This document shows, one piece after another, positions 36,901-45,499 of a stretch of 64,000 nucleotides of DNA. The position numbers and the translations under genes were made by a program. The stretch spans positions 62,001-126,000 of the forward strand of contig NZ_PHSU01000042.1 of the NCBI RefSeq assembly GCF_002814235.1, in the 5' to 3' direction. The notes below the pieces were generated by a model. That model searched no databases. It had not been told where the DNA came from and saw only the letters and a program-made list of their open reading frames with translations. Origin of the DNA: Pseudomonas sp. QS1027. GTDB taxonomy: Bacteria; Pseudomonadota; Gammaproteobacteria; Pseudomonadales; Pseudomonadaceae. How positions within the stretch are numbered: the stretch's first letter is position 1; each line of letters opens with the position of its first letter.

Positions 36901-37631
36901 TCTCTATCAAGAACATCAACAAGTGGTATGGCGACTTCCAGGTGCTGACCGATTGCAGCACCGAGGTCAGCAAGGGTGAAGTGGTGGTGGTCTGCGGTCC
37001 TTCGGGCTCGGGCAAGTCCACCCTGATCAAGTGCGTTAACGCCCTGGAACCCTTCCAGAAAGGCGACATCGTGGTCGACGGCACCTCCATCGCCGACCCG
37101 AAGACCAACCTGCCGAAGCTGCGCTCGCGGGTCGGCATGGTGTTCCAGCATTTCGAGCTGTTTCCGCACCTGACCATTACCGAAAACCTGACCATCGCGC
37201 AGATCAAGGTCCTCGGTCGCAGCAAGGAAGAAGCCACCAGGAAAGGCCTGCAGTTGCTGGATCGCGTCGGTCTGTCGGCCCATGCCCACAAGCACCCGGG
37301 GCAACTCTCCGGCGGCCAGCAACAGCGTGTGGCGATTGCCCGCGCCCTGGCGATGGACCCGGTGGTGATGCTGTTCGACGAACCGACCTCGGCCCTCGAC
37401 CCGGAAATGGTCAACGAAGTGCTCGACGTGATGGTGCAACTGGCCCAGGAAGGCATGACCATGATGTGCGTGACCCACGAAATGGGCTTTGCGCGCAAGG
37501 TTGCCAGCCGCGTGATCTTCATGGACCAGGGCAAGATCATCGAGGACTGCAACAAGGACGAGTTCTTCGGCGACATCAGTGCCCGTTCGGAACGTGCGCA
37601 GCACTTCCTCGAGAAAATCCTGCAGCACTGA
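36897..37631 (+). CDS. aatP: glutamate/aspartate ABC transporter ATP-binding protein
   Basis: ATPase subunit, 244 residues. Walker [12 protein letters not shown]-loop [10 protein letters not shown], signature [15 protein letters not shown], Walker [13 protein letters not shown] and H-loop VTHEMGF. The start overlaps the aatM stop (ATGA). A GC-rich inverted repeat follows, then aauS. Confidence 0.95.
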   Translation: MISIKNINKWYGDFQVLTDCSTEVSKGEVVVVCGPSGSGKSTLIKCVNALEPFQKGDIVVDGTSIADPKTNLPKLRSRVGMVFQHFELFPHLTITENLTIAQIKVLGRSKEEATRKGLQLLDRVGLSAHAHKHPGQLSGGQQQRVAIARALAMDPVVMLFDEPTSALDPEMVNEVLDVMVQLAQEGMTMMCVTHEMGFARKVASRVIFMDQGKIIEDCNKDEFFGDISARSERAQHFLEKILQH

Positions 37632-37660
37632 AACGACCCGCTCCCGACACAGCGCCATAG

Positions 37661-37706
37661 CTGTGGGGGAGCGGACATTTGCGGGAGCAGAGCACTGCTC
37701 CCACAG
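37661..37706. repeat. short inverted repeat of REP type
   Basis: CTGTGGGGGAGCGG is paired with CACTGCTCCCACAG; a degenerate REP-like dyad between aatP and aauS. Confidence 0.6.
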
Positions 37707-37772
37707 GTTATGCGTACATCCCGATCCTCTTTTCCACAAGAAATACGATCTGGTTGACCCAAGGCAAACGTG

Positions 37773-39674
37773 ATGAAATGCGACCCCAACCTCTATCGCG
37801 CGACGCCGCCCTCATTCGCCGTGAAACCCCGCCTGATCCGCCAACTGTTCCTGCCGCCCCTGATCATCCTGCTGATGATCGGCCTGGGCTACGCCGGCTA
37901 TCGCATCAGCGAACACTATGGCATCCGCACCCTCAGCGAAAACGGCGAACGCCAGCTGGAGCTGCACGCCCGCACCGTCGAAAGCGAGATCAGCAAGTAC
38001 ACCTACCTGCCCAGCCTGCTGGAGCTTGAATCCAGCGTCTCGGCCCTGCTCAAGGAGCCCGACGCCGAACACCGCCAGGCGGTCAACGACTACCTCGAAG
38101 GCCTGAACCGGCGCAGCCGCAGTCGGGCCATCTATGTCATGGACACCACCGGTCGGGTATTGGCCGCCAGCAACTGGCGCGATGCCGACAGTTACCTGGG
38201 TGAAGACCTGTCCTTTCGCGCCTACTTCCAGGACGCCGTGCGCGGCCTGCCCGGGCGTTTCTACGGGATCGGCAGCACCAGCGGCGAACCCGGCTATTAC
38301 CTGGCCCACGGCCTGGAAGAACATGGCAAGATCATCGGCGTGGCGGTGATCAAGGTGCGCCTCGAAGCCCTTGAAGAACGCTGGCAACGGGCCCGCCTGG
38401 AGGCCTTTGTCACGGACGAGAACGGCATCATCATCCTCTCCAGCGACCCGGCCCGGCGCCTCAAGTCCGTGCGCCCGCTGACCCCGGAGATCAAGGAGCG
38501 CCTGGCCCGCAGCCTGCAATATTACTGGTGGCCGCTGAACGAGCTGCAACCCCTCGCCCGCGAACGCCTGGCCGAGGGTGTGGAAACCCTGACCTTCCCG
38601 GCCAACACCGAGCTGGCCAAGGACGGCGACAGCGTCAGCTACCTGGCCCAGACCCGGCGCCTGAGCGATACGCCCTGGCATCTCACCCTGCTCACCCCCT
38701 TGCAGGACCTGCGCCGCGAAGCCGCCAACCAGGGCATGCTGGTGGCCGTGGCCTTCGCCCTGGTGGCCTTTCTGCTGATTGCGTGGAACGAGCGGCGCAA
38801 GGTTATCGCCACCCGCCTGGCCGCCCGCGAGGCCCTGCAGGAAGCCAACAGCCAGTTGGAGCGGCGGATTGCCGAGCGCACCGTCGACCTGCGCGCCAGC
38901 AACGATCGGCTCAAGGACCAGATCCGCGAACGGCGCCAGGCCGAGGAAACCCTGCGCCGCGCCCAGGACGAACTGGTCCAGGCCGGCAAGCTGGCCGCCA
39001 TCGGCCAGATGTCCACCAGCATCGCCCATGAACTCAACCAGCCGTTGGCCGCGTTGCGCACCCTGTCCGGCAACACCGTGCGTTTCCTCGAGCGCGGCGA
39101 GCTGGACACCGCCAGCACCAACCTGCGCACCATCAATGACCTGATCGACCGCATGGGCCGGATCACCGCCAGCCTGCGCGCGTTTGCCCGGCGTGGCGAC
39201 GACAAGGGCGAGTCGAGCCTGGCCAAGGCCATCGACGCCACCCTGCAGGTCCTCGGCAGCCGGGTCGAAACCCTGCACCTGGAAGTCCATCGAGACTTCG
39301 ACGACGTGCAACTGGCCATCGACCAGACCCGCCTGGAACAGATCCTGGTCAACCTGGTCGGCAACGCCCTCGACGCCATGCAGGCCCAACCTTTGCCGGA
39401 ACTGTGGCTGGAAGGCGACTTCGTCGAAGGCAAATACCGTCTGCTGGTGCGCGACAACGGCCACGGCATCGAGCCCGAGGCGCGCAAGCACCTGTTCGAA
39501 CCCTTCTTCACCACCAAGCCGGGAGAACAGGGCCTGGGCCTCGGCCTGACCCTCTCCGCCAGCCTCGCGGCGGCGGCCAGCGGCCACCTCGGGGTCGAAC
39601 ATCCCCTCATGGGTGGCACCGCCTTCGTCCTCACTTTACCGCGGGTCAACCCTGCCAAGGCCCAGCCGATATGA
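37773..39674 (+). CDS. aauS: sensor histidine kinase of the acidic amino-acid system
   Basis: A 633-residue DctB-type kinase. A first membrane helix (about residues 21-43, LFLPPLIILLMIGLGYAGY) and a second (about 330-350, MLVAVAFALVAFLLIAW) bracket a periplasmic double-PAS/Cache sensor (GRVLAASNWRDADSYLGED, RFYGIGSTSGEPGYYLA). A coiled linker leads to HisKA with the phospho-His419 in SIAHELNQPLAALRTL, then the ATPase with LVNLVGNALDAM, DNGHGIEP and GLGLGLTLS. The ATG at 37773 is preferred over a GTG one codon upstream. Its stop overlaps aauR by four bases. It should sense glutamate/aspartate. Confidence 0.92.
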   Translation: MKCDPNLYRATPPSFAVKPRLIRQLFLPPLIILLMIGLGYAGYRISEHYGIRTLSENGERQLELHARTVESEISKYTYLPSLLELESSVSALLKEPDAEHRQAVNDYLEGLNRRSRSRAIYVMDTTGRVLAASNWRDADSYLGEDLSFRAYFQDAVRGLPGRFYGIGSTSGEPGYYLAHGLEEHGKIIGVAVIKVRLEALEERWQRARLEAFVTDENGIIILSSDPARRLKSVRPLTPEIKERLARSLQYYWWPLNELQPLARERLAEGVETLTFPANTELAKDGDSVSYLAQTRRLSDTPWHLTLLTPLQDLRREAANQGMLVAVAFALVAFLLIAWNERRKVIATRLAAREALQEANSQLERRIAERTVDLRASNDRLKDQIRERRQAEETLRRAQDELVQAGKLAAIGQMSTSIAHELNQPLAALRTLSGNTVRFLERGELDTASTNLRTINDLIDRMGRITASLRAFARRGDDKGESSLAKAIDATLQVLGSRVETLHLEVHRDFDDVQLAIDQTRLEQILVNLVGNALDAMQAQPLPELWLEGDFVEGKYRLLVRDNGHGIEPEARKHLFEPFFTTKPGEQGLGLGLTLSASLAAAASGHLGVEHPLMGGTAFVLTLPRVNPAKAQPI

Positions 39675-40996
39675 ACAACGACCTCACTGTCCTGATTGTC
39701 GAGGACGACCCCCATGTCCTGCTCGGCTGCCAGCAGGCGCTGTCCCTGGAAGATATCCACAGCGAAGGCGTCGGCAGTGCCGAGGAAGCCCTGGCGCGGA
39801 TCGGCGACAACTTCCCCGGTATCGTCATCAGCGACATCCGCCTGCCGGGCATCGACGGCCTGGAACTGCTGACCCGGCTCAAGGCTCGCGACAGCAGCCT
39901 GCCGGTGGTGCTGATTACCGGTCACGGCGATATCTCCATGGCCGTCGGTGCCATGCGCAACGGCGCCTATGACTTCATGGAAAAGCCCTTTTCCCCGGAG
40001 CGCCTGGTGGACGTCGCCCGCCGCGCCCTGGAGCAGCGCGGCCTGGCCCGGGAAGTCTGGTCGCTGCGTCGGCAACTGGCCGAACGCGACTCGCTGGAAG
40101 GCCGGATCATCGGCCGCTCGCCGGCCATGCAGAACCTGCGGGAACTGATCGCCAATGTCGCCGACACCTCGGCCAACGTGCTGATCGAAGGCGAGACCGG
40201 CACCGGCAAGGAACTGGTCGCCCGCTGCCTGCATGACTTCAGCCGGCGTAAATCGCAACAGTTCGTCGCGCTCAACTGCGGCGGGCTGCCGGAAAACCTG
40301 TTCGAGAGTGAAATCTTCGGCCATGAGGCCAATGCCTTTACCGGCGCCGGCAAACGCCGCATCGGCAAGATCGAGCACGCCCATGGCGGCACGCTGTTCC
40401 TCGACGAAGTGGAAAGCATGCCGATCCCCATGCAGATCAAACTGCTGCGGGTCTTGCAGGAGCGCACCCTGGAACGCCTGGGCTCGAACCAGAGCGTGGC
40501 CGTCGATTGCCGGGTCATCGCCGCCACCAAGTTCGACCTCGACGAAATGGGCCGCGCCGGCGAATTTCGCAGCGACCTCTATTACCGGCTGAACGTGGTG
40601 ACCCTGGAACTGCCGCCCCTGCGCGAACGGCGCGAAGACATCCTGCAATTGTTCGAGCACTTCCTGCAGCAGTCCTCCCTGCGCTTCGACCGTATCGCCC
40701 CGGAACTGGACAACCAGACCCTGTCCAGCCTCATGAGCCACGACTGGCCGGGCAATGTGCGCGAACTGCGCAACGTCGCCGAGCGCTTCGCCCTGGGCCT
40801 GCCGCCCTTCAAGAAAGCCGGCGCGCAAAGCAGCAGCGGGCTGGGCTTTGCCGAGGCCGTGGAAGCCTTCGAACGCAACCTGCTCAACGAGGCCCTGCAA
40901 CGCAGCGGCGGCAACCTGAGCCAGGCCAGCCACGAACTCGGCATGGCCAAGACCACCTTGTTCGACAAGGTCAAGAAGTACGGTTTGAGTCACTGA
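39671..40996 (+). CDS. aauR: sigma-54 response regulator of the acidic amino-acid system
   Basis: A 441-residue NtrC-family activator: receiver (LIVEDDPHVLLG; phospho-Asp in IVISDIRLPGIDG), AAA+ domain with Walker A GETGTGKELVA and Walker B GGTLFLDEVESMP, and a Fis-type helix-turn-helix (GGNLSQASHELGMAKTTLFD). The sigma-54 contact loop reads NAFTGA, in HEANAFTGAGKRR, rather than GAFTGA. It activates the aatJ sigma-54 promoter by inference from context and the TTCGG-N4-CCGAA repeats. Confidence 0.92.
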   Translation: MNNDLTVLIVEDDPHVLLGCQQALSLEDIHSEGVGSAEEALARIGDNFPGIVISDIRLPGIDGLELLTRLKARDSSLPVVLITGHGDISMAVGAMRNGAYDFMEKPFSPERLVDVARRALEQRGLAREVWSLRRQLAERDSLEGRIIGRSPAMQNLRELIANVADTSANVLIEGETGTGKELVARCLHDFSRRKSQQFVALNCGGLPENLFESEIFGHEANAFTGAGKRRIGKIEHAHGGTLFLDEVESMPIPMQIKLLRVLQERTLERLGSNQSVAVDCRVIAATKFDLDEMGRAGEFRSDLYYRLNVVTLELPPLRERREDILQLFEHFLQQSSLRFDRIAPELDNQTLSSLMSHDWPGNVRELRNVAERFALGLPPFKKAGAQSSSGLGFAEAVEAFERNLLNEALQRSGGNLSQASHELGMAKTTLFDKVKKYGLSH

Positions 40997-41011
40997 CGGC
41001 GGGCAAGCACA

Positions 41012-41350
41012 ATGGATTTACTGTTGAAAGCCGCCCTTGGCGCCCTGGTCGTGGTGCTGCTCGCCGCCCTGTCGAAAACCCGCAACTACTACATTGCCGG
41101 GCTGGTGCCACTGTTCCCGACCTTTGCCTTGATCGCGCACTACATCGTCGGCAAGGGGCGTTCGATCGAGGACCTGAAGACCACGATCCTGTTCGGCATG
41201 TGGTCGATCATTCCCTACTTCATCTACCTGGCGACCCTGTATGTGCTGGTGGACCGGCTGCGCCTGGAGACATCGCTGGCACTGGCGGTACTCGCCTGGT
41301 TGCTGGCGGCCAGCGTGCTGGTCAGCCTCTGGCTGCGTTTTCACGGCTGA
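41012..41350 (+). CDS. glpM: GlpM family membrane protein
   Basis: A 112-residue protein with four hydrophobic segments (AALGALVVVLLAALS, YYIAGLVPLFPTFALIAHYI, TTILFGMWSIIPYFIYLATL, LALAVLAWLLAASVLVSLWL). The SKTRNYYIAGLVPLFPTFAL stretch is the GlpM hallmark. In P. aeruginosa glpM follows glpD and affects alginate output; here the aat-aau block lies between glpD and glpM. It starts 15 bases after aauR and may be read through from it. Confidence 0.85.
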   Translation: MDLLLKAALGALVVVLLAALSKTRNYYIAGLVPLFPTFALIAHYIVGKGRSIEDLKTTILFGMWSIIPYFIYLATLYVLVDRLRLETSLALAVLAWLLAASVLVSLWLRFHG

Positions 41351-41518
41351 TCCGCCGCCGTCGCCCGGCTCCCCGTCCGTTTTGTGCAGGCCTGTCCTTT
41401 GCATTTGCCGGCAAAGCCCTTACGCTGTGCGCCTTCATGGACGCTGGAGCGAAGCCGAGCGACTGTGCAATCCGGCGCGCCATAAAGCGTTGACCCTGCT
41501 GTTCTAGGAGCTGTTTCC

Positions 41519-41893
41519 GTGACCCTTGGCGTTTTTTTGCTGGTACTTTTTTCCGTTGTCCTGGACGTGATCGGCCAGCTCTGTTTCAAGATGGGCCTGG
41601 ACCGTCTGCCAGAGTTGGAAGGTGGCTTCAGGCTGAGAGCCTTCTGGGGCCAGGTCTTCAACGCGCCCCTGCTGTGGTGCGGGATCGGTTCTTATGTCAT
41701 CGAGTTTTTTGTCTGGATCGAAGCCCTGTCCCGGGCCCCGTTGAGCCTGGTGTTTCCCATCGGGGCCCTGGCCTATTGCGGCGTGGTGCTGGCTGGCAAG
41801 GTGGTGCTGGGCGAGACCGTCAGCCGCCGCCGCTGGCTCGGCACCCTGGTGATCACCGCCGGCGTGATGCTGGTGGCCATTTCCGGCGCTTGA
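41519..41893 (+). CDS. SMR/EamA-type small membrane transporter, first of a pair, GTG start
   Basis: A 124-residue protein with four predicted helices (LGVFLLVLFSVVLDVIGQLC, LLWCGIGSYVIEFFVWIEAL, PLSLVFPIGALAYCGVVLAG, WLGTLVITAGVMLVAISGA). This is the size and layout of small multidrug resistance or ArnE/F-like half-transporters. GTG is the start, with AGGAG eight bases before it. The next gene is a similar protein, so the two probably form a heterodimer. Substrate unknown. Confidence 0.82.
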   Translation: MTLGVFLLVLFSVVLDVIGQLCFKMGLDRLPELEGGFRLRAFWGQVFNAPLLWCGIGSYVIEFFVWIEALSRAPLSLVFPIGALAYCGVVLAGKVVLGETVSRRRWLGTLVITAGVMLVAISGA

Positions 41894-41924
41894 GGGCTCC
41901 ATTCATGTTCGAAGGAAATTGTTG

Positions 41925-42326
41925 ATGAGCGGTTCAAAACACATCGATTGGCTGCACGGGCGCTTCGGCACCATCGTGCTCTGGGCCTTGCTGATCGCTT
42001 GCGAAAGCGGCGGACAGATCGCCACCAAGATCGGCGGCGACCAACTCGGGCAGACCGATTTCAGTTTGCAATGGCTGCACGCGGTACTGCTCAACCCGGG
42101 TGTCTGGGTGGCGGTAGCCTGTTATATCGGGGCGTTTTTCGTCTGGATGCTGATTCTGCGACGCAGCACGCTGTCCCTGGCGTTTCCGCTGAGTTCGCTG
42201 GTGTTTGTCGCGGTGCTGCTGGCGTCCTGGCTGGGGCTGAACGAGCAGATCAGCCTGCTGCACTGGATCGGTGTGGCGGTGATCATCGGCGGGATTGCGT
42301 TGCTGGCCGAAGGTGAGAAGAACTAG
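41925..42326 (+). CDS. SMR/EamA-type small membrane transporter, second of a pair
   Basis: A 133-residue partner of the preceding gene, with four helices and the same order of motifs (LLIACESGGQIATKIGG, YIGAFFVWMLILRRSTLSLA, FPLSSLVFVAVLLASW, IGVAVIIGGIALLAEGE). ATG at 41925 is taken because AAGGAAA lies eight bases upstream; a TTG two codons earlier is less likely. The N-terminus is longer and more polar (SGSKHIDWLHGRFG). Paired half-transporters of this sort export lipids-linked sugars, drugs or amines in other bacteria; here the role is open. Confidence 0.82.
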   Translation: MSGSKHIDWLHGRFGTIVLWALLIACESGGQIATKIGGDQLGQTDFSLQWLHAVLLNPGVWVAVACYIGAFFVWMLILRRSTLSLAFPLSSLVFVAVLLASWLGLNEQISLLHWIGVAVIIGGIALLAEGEKN

Positions 42327-42406
42327 CCAGCGATGGCGGTGAATGTGACACCGCTATCGCCGGCAATCGAGCGTCGACCGACGCTCCTGCAGGATCAGCT
42401 CCGGCC

Positions 42407-43180
42407 TCAGAACTTGTAGCTGATCGCCGTCTGGATCTGACCCTGGTCGCTGTCGCCCTTCTGCTTGACGATGCTGCTGTCCGCCGCCGAACCCACCAGG
42501 TGAATCCAGCTGGCGCTGGTCATCAGCGACCAGTTGCCGCCCAGGGGGATGGCAAAGCTCTGGGTCAGCGTCACATTCTGGAAACCACCGCCGGCGTGGT
42601 ACTGACGGATCCCCGAGTCCTGTGCCTCCTGGGCACTCACACCGAAGAAAGTCTGCGCCTGGCGCTCATCGGCATAGTGCGCGGTGAAGTTGCTGCGGCC
42701 GATAATCCCCATGCCCAGCGGATAACCCAGCTCACCGCCCAGGCGTCCCAACAGGCCGCCCTGCCCGCTACCGCCGCCGACGGCACTGCCCAGCTCGGCG
42801 AACAGCCGCCAGAAGTCGGCCGGCGCGTATTCCACGAAACCACCCACCACGCCCATGTCCGGCACATCGCGCAAACCACGCAACGAGCCGTTGGAGTCGC
42901 GCCCTGGCACGTAATTGGCAAAAGGCCCGATGCTGAAACCGTTGGCCTTGAACGCGTCCCAGGTCAGGCCGTCATCGCCGCTGAGGCTGACATTGCCCCA
43001 GTCCAGGTCCACATACGGCAGGGGCGTGACTTCATAACGGCTACCCGACGGATCATAGGGCTGATAACCCACCCCAGCCCCTACCTGCCCGGTCGGACCT
43101 TCATCCGCCAGGGCGGCGTGGCTCCAGCCACCCAACGAAAAAAGGCCGGCCAGCAGCAATGAGGAGGTCAGACGAATCAT
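42407..43180 (-). CDS. MipA/OmpV family outer-membrane protein
   Basis: A 257-residue outer-membrane beta-barrel. The signal peptide MIRLTSSLLLAGLFSLG with ...ALA-DE cleavage is followed by GVGYQPYDPSGSRYEVTPLP, strands with alternating residues and a C-terminal phenylalanine (TAISYKF), the usual barrel signal. The ATG at MIRLTSS is preferred because longer readings do not give a signal peptide. It is divergent from the phosphatase-aminotransferase operon and shares its upstream region with it. MipA relatives serve as scaffolds or antibiotic-linked porins; no specific role can be assigned here. Confidence 0.85.
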   Translation of the reverse strand: MIRLTSSLLLAGLFSLGGWSHAALADEGPTGQVGAGVGYQPYDPSGSRYEVTPLPYVDLDWGNVSLSGDDGLTWDAFKANGFSIGPFANYVPGRDSNGSLRGLRDVPDMGVVGGFVEYAPADFWRLFAELGSAVGGGSGQGGLLGRLGGELGYPLGMGIIGRSNFTAHYADERQAQTFFGVSAQEAQDSGIRQYHAGGGFQNVTLTQSFAIPLGGNWSLMTSASWIHLVGSAADSSIVKQKGDSDQGQIQTAISYKF

Positions 43181-43250
43181 GAAAGTGTCCTTGTCGATAC
43201 ATGCCTTCGCGTTCACGAACACGACTTTTAGTAGGCAAGCACTGATGTTG

Positions 43251-43278
43251 TTTGTAGGAAGCTACAAATTTTGTAGCT
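43251..43278 (+). promoter_or_regulatory. overlapping palindromes, probable activator site
   Basis: TTTGTAG-GAAG-CTACAAA (43251-43268) overlaps AGCTACAA-ATT-TTGTAGCT (43260-43278), so the sequence TTTGTAG appears in three alternating orientations. They lie 60-90 bases upstream of the sigma-54 promoter, the position of an enhancer for an NtrC-type activator. The operon's own activator (49276) is the obvious candidate. Confidence 0.7.
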
Positions 43279-43340
43279 CCATGTACGTAATCTGATACAT
43301 GCACGGGATTTATCCCACGAGAATACCGGATTTAAGCACT

Positions 43341-43356
43341 TGGCACACTCCGTGCT
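43341..43356 (+). promoter_or_regulatory. sigma-54 promoter of the phosphatase-aminotransferase operon
   Basis: TGGCACACTCCGTGCT: GG at 43342-43343 and GC at 43354-43355 with ten bases between, close to the TGGCAC-N5-TTGCW consensus. The start of transcription would be near 43367, about 40 bases before the first gene. Confidence 0.85.
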
Positions 43357-43405
43357 CTGCGTAGGGCATGCGCAGTGTGCGCTCTTATTCAACAGGTACA
43401 AGCAG

Positions 43406-44110
43406 ATGATGCACTGGCATATCGTGTGTGATTTCGATGGGACCATCTCCCGCACCGACGCGATCGACAACATCCTTGAGCGATTCGCCGACCCGAGCTG
43501 GGAAAGCATCGAACAAGAGTGGCTGGACGGTCATATCGGTTCGCGTGAATGCCTCAGCCGCCAACTGGCGCTGGTCAAGGCTTCGCCCGCTGATTTGCTG
43601 GCGTACTTCGACACCATCGATATCGACCCGGACTTCCCGGACTTCGTCGATCATGTCATGGGCCTGGGCGCGTCCATCGAAGTGGTCAGCGACGGCATCG
43701 AACAAGGCATCGCGCGGATCCTCTCGCGCAACTACGTGACCTTGCTGCCGATCCTCGCCAACCGCCTGCGCCAGGTCGACCACAACAGCTGGCGCATCGA
43801 CTTCCCGTATTCCAGCGACGCCTGCCGTGCCGCCTCCGGCAACTGCAAATGCAAGTCCGCGCCCAAGGGCAAACGCATCCTGGTGATCGGCGACGGTCAA
43901 TCGGACATGTGCGTGGCCGGCACCGCCGACTTCGTTTTCGCCAAGGGCCGCCTGGCCGAGCATTGCGAACGCAACAACATTCCTTACGCGCGCTTCGACT
44001 CCTTCGCCGAGCTGCCAGCCATGCTGGCCCTGCTGCCGAACGACATCGCGGCGAACGCCGGCAACTACTCTATCGATCTTGAACAACAGGAACTCTTCCA
44101 CCATGTCTGA
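43406..44110 (+). CDS. MtnX-like HAD-IB phosphatase
   Basis: A 234-residue phosphatase of the phosphoserine-phosphatase-like HAD class. Motif I is CDFDGTISRTD with the catalytic Asp9/Asp11; motif II Ser is in IEVVSDGIEQG; motif III is KRILVIGDGQSDMCVAGTAD. A cysteine-rich insert (DACRAASGNCKCKSA) is unusual. First gene of a tightly packed operon: its end overlaps the aminotransferase start by eight bases. The first of two near ATGs is used. It should remove a phosphate from a small metabolite; the substrate is unknown. Confidence 0.87.
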   Translation: MMHWHIVCDFDGTISRTDAIDNILERFADPSWESIEQEWLDGHIGSRECLSRQLALVKASPADLLAYFDTIDIDPDFPDFVDHVMGLGASIEVVSDGIEQGIARILSRNYVTLLPILANRLRQVDHNSWRIDFPYSSDACRAASGNCKCKSAPKGKRILVIGDGQSDMCVAGTADFVFAKGRLAEHCERNNIPYARFDSFAELPAMLALLPNDIAANAGNYSIDLEQQELFHHV

Positions 44111-45497
44111 TATTCGTATCGCTACAGCCGAAGACCAGGTGCTTCTGGAAAAAGAAGCCAAATATTGCTCCTACGGCGATACAGTTCACTACATCGAACC
44201 ACCGCGCATTTTCAGCCGCTGCGAAGGTTCCTATGTCTGGGACACCGAAGACCAAGCCTACCTCGACCTGCAAATGTGGTACTCGGCGGTCAACTTCGGC
44301 TACGCCAACCCACGTCTGAACAATGCCCTGAAAAAGCAGATCGACACCCTGCCGCAGATCGCCAGCCAGTACCTGCACAAAGGCAAGATCGAACTGTCGG
44401 AAATGATCGCAGTCGACGCCAAGAACAAGTTCGGCCTCGACGGTCGCGTGCACTTCAACGTCGGCGGTTCGCAGTCCATCGAAGACTCGCTGAAAGTCGT
44501 GCGTAACGCCACCAACGGCAAGAGCCTGATGTTCGCCTTCGAAGGCGGCTACCACGGCCGTACCCTGGGCGCGTCCTCGATCACTTCGAGCTACCGCTAC
44601 CGTCGCCGCTACGGCCACTTCGGCGAGCGCGCACAGTTCATCCCGTTCCCGTACCACTTCCGCGGCCCGAAAGGCATGACCAAGGAAGAATACGGCAGCC
44701 ACTGCGTGCAGCAGTTCGCCCGTCTGTTCGAAACCGAATACAACGGTGTCTGGGACCCTAAAGTCGGTACCAGCGAATACGCCGCGTTCTACGTCGAGCC
44801 GATCCAGGGCACCGGCGGCTACGTGATCCCGCCGATGAACTTCTACAGCGAGCTGAAGCAGGTCCTCGACCAGCACGGCATCCTGATGGTCGTCGACGAA
44901 ATCCAGATGGGCTTCTGGCGTACCGGCAAGCTGTGGTCGATCGAACACTTCGACGTCAAGCCGGACGTGATCGTCTTCGGCAAGGCGCTGACCAACGGCC
45001 TGAACCCGCTGGGCGGCATCTGGGCCCGTGAAGAACTGATCAACCCGAAGATCTTCCCACCAGGCTCCACCCACTCCACCTTCGCCTCGAACCCACTGGG
45101 TACGGCCGTTGGCCTGGAAATGTTCAAAATGACCAGTGAAGTCGACTACGGCGCCATGGTCATGGCCAAGGGCAAGTACTTCCTCGAAGGCCTGCAAGAG
45201 CTGCAGAAACGCTTCCCGATCATCGGCGACGTCGATGGCCTGGGCCTGGCCCTGCGTTGCGAAATCTGCACCGCTGACGGCTTCACCCCGGACAAGGCGA
45301 CCCTGGACTACATGGTCGAGGAAGGCATGAAGGGCGACATGGTGGTTGACGGTCAGAAACTCGGCCTGATTCTCGACGTGGGCGGCTACTACAAGAACGT
45401 GATCACCCTGGCTCCGTCGCTGGAAATCAGCTATCCGGAAATCGACCTGGGTCTGAAACTGCTCGAGCAACTGCTGAACCGAGCCATGAAGCGGTGA
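44103..45497 (+). CDS. class III (PLP-dependent) aminotransferase
   Basis: A 464-residue fold-type I aminotransferase. The PLP-phosphate region (FNVGGSQSIEDSLK, EGGYHGRTLGAS), the Asp of VVDEIQMGFWRTG and the Schiff-base lysine Lys294 in FGKALTNGLNPLGG are all present. GSTHSTFASNPLGTAVG is a class III hallmark. Codons are strongly biased to the preferred GC set, suggesting high expression. It lies between the phosphatase and the hydrolase with almost no spacing. Class III enzymes act on omega-amino groups, ketoacids or aldehydes; no known subfamily is assigned. Confidence 0.9.
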   Translation: MSDIRIATAEDQVLLEKEAKYCSYGDTVHYIEPPRIFSRCEGSYVWDTEDQAYLDLQMWYSAVNFGYANPRLNNALKKQIDTLPQIASQYLHKGKIELSEMIAVDAKNKFGLDGRVHFNVGGSQSIEDSLKVVRNATNGKSLMFAFEGGYHGRTLGASSITSSYRYRRRYGHFGERAQFIPFPYHFRGPKGMTKEEYGSHCVQQFARLFETEYNGVWDPKVGTSEYAAFYVEPIQGTGGYVIPPMNFYSELKQVLDQHGILMVVDEIQMGFWRTGKLWSIEHFDVKPDVIVFGKALTNGLNPLGGIWAREELINPKIFPPGSTHSTFASNPLGTAVGLEMFKMTSEVDYGAMVMAKGKYFLEGLQELQKRFPIIGDVDGLGLALRCEICTADGFTPDKATLDYMVEEGMKGDMVVDGQKLGLILDVGGYYKNVITLAPSLEISYPEIDLGLKLLEQLLNRAMKR

Positions 45498-45499
45498 AC

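Noticed and set aside
38639-40993. 784-codon open frame on the minus strand across aauS and aauR
   Set aside because: It is the antisense shadow of two clear genes in high-GC DNA. Its translation is rich in Arg, Ser and Leu without domain motifs.
43406-44110. MtnX of the methionine salvage pathway
   Set aside because: The fold fits, but no other methionine-salvage genes are near and the operon partners point elsewhere.
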